From: Opitutaceae bacterium
GTDB taxonomy: Bacteria > Verrucomicrobiota > Verrucomicrobiia > Opitutales > Opitutaceae
Length of the DNA: 64,000 nt
Reading direction: 5' to 3'
Assembly (NCBI GenBank): GCA_028284235.1
Contig: JANQSC010000026.1
Location: 47,141-111,140, forward strand
In this document: positions 61,742-64,000 of the stretch, piece after piece
Numbering within the stretch: the stretch's first letter is position 1
Layout: each line of letters starts with the position of its first letter
Program-made: the position numbers and the translations under genes
The notes under the pieces: model-generated
Told to the model about the DNA's origin: nothing
The model's database searches: none
What the model saw: only the letters and a program-made list of their open reading frames with translations

Positions 61742-63643
61742 ATGCACTACTACTCAGGGATTTTTCGGCGCGGCGCGGCCGCGATTGGTGTAATTTTGGG
61801 ACTGGGTTCCTTTGTCACGTTTGCTGCGGACGGCGACGTCACGATTAGCGGCGAGCTGAAGACGTGGCACCCGGTCACGCTTTCGATGGAAGGTCCTCAG
61901 GCGAACGAGCGGGACCAGTTGCCGAATCCGTTCATGGATTACGCGATGTTCGTGGTGTTCGCTCACGAGTCCGGAACACCCGTGTACACGGTTCCTGGAT
62001 ACTTTGCCGCGGATGGCGACGCGGGAAACACTTCGGCTCGGTCGGGCAATATTTGGCGGGCTCATCTGTCGCCGGACACAGTGGGCGAGTGGAGCTACGA
62101 AGTGCAGTTTCGCAAAGGAAACGGCGCTGCGGTCGATCCGTCCGCGGGTTCGGCCCTGGAGCCTTACCACGGCGTTTCCGGATCGTTTTCTATTGGGCGA
62201 ACGGACAAGAGAGGACGCGATTTTCGAGGCAAAGGCCGCTTGGAGTACGTGGGCGGCCACTACTTGCGATTTGCGGGAACGGGCGAGTATTTTTTGAAGG
62301 CGGGGCCGGATGCGCCGGAAACCGTCTTCGCGTATACGGATTTCGACGACACCACGACGAACAAGCCGGGCAAAGGGCCGCTTAAGAGTTGGGCCCCGCA
62401 TGCTGACGATTGGAATTCGGGAGACCCGACCTGGGGCAACGGGCGCGGCAAGAATTTGATCGGAGCGCTCAACTATCTGGCGGAAGTGGGCGTGAACTCG
62501 TTCTCGTTTCTCCCGTACAACGCGGGAGGCGACGGAGACAATGTCTGGCCCTTTGTCGAGCGCGAGATGAAGTTCCACTACGACTGTTCGAAGCTGGACC
62601 AGTGGGGCGTCGTTCTCGCCCATGCCCAGGCGAAGGGGATTTACCTGCACTTCAAGTTGCAGGAAAACGAGATGGACGACGAGCGAATGGGCTCTCAACG
62701 CAGGGAGCAAGTGGTTCCGGAGGCGTTGGACGGTGGATTGCTGGGGCCGGAGCGCAAACTTTATCTGCGGGAGTTAATAGCGCGTTTTGGACATCATCTG
62801 GCGTTGAACTGGAACTTAGGCGAGGAGAACACGCAGAGCTACGAGGAGATTCGGGACATGGCGGCGTACATTCTCAATATGGATCCCTACGATCACAATA
62901 TAGTGATCCACACCTTTCCGTCGCAACAGGACGAGGTGTATTCAATGCTCCTTGGCAGCCAGACAGCGTTGACCGGGGCTTCGTTGCAGAATCACTGGGA
63001 CCAAGTGCATCGCCGGACCTTGCAATGGGTGGAAGCGTCGCGCAGCGCGGGTCGTCCTTGGGTAGTTGCCAACGACGAGCAAGGGAAGGCGAGTCAAGGT
63101 GTGCCGCCGGATCCTGGATACAACGGCTGGGACGGCAAAATGGACGAGGAGGATACCTACACGATTCACGACGTGCGCAAGAAAACGCTTTGGGGCAATC
63201 TCATGGCGGGCGGAGCGGGCGTGGAGTACTATTTTGGATACCAGCTTCCGGAGAACGATTTGGTGGCCGAGGACTGGCGAAGCCGTCATCAGTCGTGGGA
63301 ATTCTGCGCTCACGCCATCGCCTTCTTTCAGGACAACGACGTGCCTTTCTGGCGCATGCGCAACGCGGACGGGCTCATAGGGAATGTCAAACGCGAGAAC
63401 GGTCGCTTCTGTCTGGCCGAAGCCGGCGAGGCCTATGTGGTGTACTTGCCGGAAGGTGGCGACGCGTCGCTCGACTTGTCGGGAGCGTCTGGTTCCTTCG
63501 ACGTGCGCTGGTTTGATCCGCGCAACGGAGGTTCGCTGCAGCGCGGCGAAACGCGTCGCGTGCGTGGCGGTGGATCGGTGTCTTTGGGAGCGCCTCCCTC
63601 GGATGGCAGCGAAGACTGGGTCGTTTGGGTGAAGAAGCAGTAG
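61742..63643 (+). CDS. DUF5060-containing glycoside-hydrolase-like secreted protein
   Basis: A 633-residue exported protein with a signal peptide (AIGVILGLGSFVTFA). Residues about 30-140 are a beta-sandwich DUF5060 domain (ISGELKTWHPVTLSMEG ... DTVGEWSYEVQF). Residues about 150-540 form a TIM-barrel like those of apiosidase/DUF4038 proteins, with candidate acidic residues in NWNLGEEN and VANDEQGK. The end (FDVRWFDPRNGGSLQ) resembles the putative collagen-binding C-terminal domain common in such enzymes. It may start the breakdown of the glycan whose products feed the neighbouring operon. Activity is inferred. Confidence 0.82.
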   Translation: MHYYSGIFRRGAAAIGVILGLGSFVTFAADGDVTISGELKTWHPVTLSMEGPQANERDQLPNPFMDYAMFVVFAHESGTPVYTVPGYFAADGDAGNTSARSGNIWRAHLSPDTVGEWSYEVQFRKGNGAAVDPSAGSALEPYHGVSGSFSIGRTDKRGRDFRGKGRLEYVGGHYLRFAGTGEYFLKAGPDAPETVFAYTDFDDTTTNKPGKGPLKSWAPHADDWNSGDPTWGNGRGKNLIGALNYLAEVGVNSFSFLPYNAGGDGDNVWPFVEREMKFHYDCSKLDQWGVVLAHAQAKGIYLHFKLQENEMDDERMGSQRREQVVPEALDGGLLGPERKLYLRELIARFGHHLALNWNLGEENTQSYEEIRDMAAYILNMDPYDHNIVIHTFPSQQDEVYSMLLGSQTALTGASLQNHWDQVHRRTLQWVEASRSAGRPWVVANDEQGKASQGVPPDPGYNGWDGKMDEEDTYTIHDVRKKTLWGNLMAGGAGVEYYFGYQLPENDLVAEDWRSRHQSWEFCAHAIAFFQDNDVPFWRMRNADGLIGNVKRENGRFCLAEAGEAYVVYLPEGGDASLDLSGASGSFDVRWFDPRNGGSLQRGETRRVRGGGSVSLGAPPSDGSEDWVVWVKKQ

Positions 63644-63747
63644 CGGGCGAAGCGAGAAAGGAACGATGACCTGGTTCCTTAGCGAGTGGAATTTTTGTTA
63701 TCGCTTTCCCGCTGAGCGTATGTGCGTAAACTTTACTGAACTCCACC

Positions 63748-63867
63748 GAAGAAAACGCGCCGGGACCCGTCTTCGTCTCTCGTAGCGAGACTTCGCCGAG
63801 GCAAGCTGGCGCGTTCCACCTTTGGGTTTGGAATGATCAAGGTGGAACCCGCCGTCCCGGCGGGTTT
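63748..63867. repeat. Inverted repeat, family D copy 2, with internal module; gene-free window end
   Basis: The arms GAAGAAAACGCGCCGGGAC and GTGGAACCCGCCGTCCCGGC match family D copy 1, but here a module (CCCGTCTTCGTCTCTCGTAG, then CGAGACTTCGCCGAGGCAAG) splits the left half. The stretch 63644-64000 has no gene that I can support. Confidence 0.8.
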
Positions 63868-63890
63868 AAGTTGAGACCAATAGGTCTTTT

Positions 63891-63995
63891 AGAGACTGTC
63901 TAATAAATCGGAATATGTGTCGTTCGCCTCCAGGTAGGCCTGCCGCAAGACGGGCGCATTGTGGGGTATCCATAGAATGGCTATCCCCAATGCGC
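63891..63995. repeat. TGTCTAATAA end motif and an imperfect hairpin at the window edge
   Basis: 63891-63910 is AGAGACTGTCTAATAAATCG, the end motif that borders several repeats. 63954-63973 (GCGCATTGTGGGGTATCCA) pairs with 63978-63995 (TGGCTATCCCCAATGCGC), eight perfect pairs and then an imperfect stem. It probably belongs to a repeat cut by the window edge. Confidence 0.6.
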
Positions 63996-64000
63996 GCAAC

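Noticed and set aside
61754..63516. Long frames on both strands inside the DUF5060 gene
   Set aside because: They lack domains and conflict with the 633-residue secreted protein; typical shadow frames of GC-rich DNA.
1..64000. CRISPR array, tRNA, rRNA, integrase or phage genes
   Set aside because: I saw no regularly spaced repeats with unique spacers, no cloverleaf with a CCA-type end, and no integrase or phage protein. The repeats found are hairpins, not arrays.

Overview
The window is a gene-dense, GC-rich bacterial chromosome segment. It shows no rRNA, tRNA, phage or CRISPR. The protein content (sulfatases, DUF1501 with PSD1 cytochrome-type proteins, DUF1552 with DUF1592-type proteins, DUF1080, DUF5069, PQQ-like propellers, CehA/McbA metallohydrolase, secreted TIM-barrel isomerases) is typical of the PVC group. 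I infer Verrucomicrobiota, probably an Opitutia-type polysaccharide degrader, from family content alone.

Layout. 1-9.1 kb: a partial PHP-type metallohydrolase, a DASS anion transporter followed by a receiver domain that lacks its phosphorylatable Asp, a 3-hydroxyisobutyrate-dehydrogenase-like enzyme, an SGNH-like secreted protein, an M16 peptidase and a lipoprotein. 9.2-17.3 kb: a ferritin-like/ATP-grasp fusion divergent from a DUF5069 gene, a DEDDh exonuclease, a PQQ-like propeller, a YdeI/DUF1905 protein and a Tat-exported TIM barrel. 17.4-34.5 kb: five sulfatases with a DUF1501/PSD1 pair, a phosphotriesterase homologue, a DUF1080 protein and an esterase. 34.6-46.4 kb: an HPS/KGPDC-like protein, a YHS protein, a tricorn-type peptidase, then a sugar oxidoreductase cluster (zinc MDR, SDR, TIM-barrel isomerase, aldo/keto reductase, PQQ-like propeller) and an acyltransferase-like membrane protein. 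46.5-52.3 kb: a DUF1552/DUF1592 pair and a small operon of methyltransferase, two membrane proteins and GNAT. 52.4-63.6 kb: a cluster that looks like acid-sugar catabolism (esterase/SMP-30 fusion, arylsulfotransferase-like protein, DUF1537 kinase, VOC protein, Gfo/Idh/MocA oxidoreductase, cyclase-family hydrolase, beta-decarboxylating dehydrogenase). It is divergent from a XylR/AraC-type regulator and followed by a DUF5060 glycosidase-like protein.

Two points stand out. First, a near-identical 22-bp site lies upstream of both transcription units that flank the XylR-like regulator, which suggests one local regulon joining the glycosidase-like gene to the catabolic genes. Second, the window carries several families of inverted-repeat elements (about 15 copies). 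They fill every convergent gap longer than 100 bp, share an exchangeable internal module, and one such module seems to have entered a sulfatase reading frame. I saw no clear defence system, integrase or complete insertion sequence.
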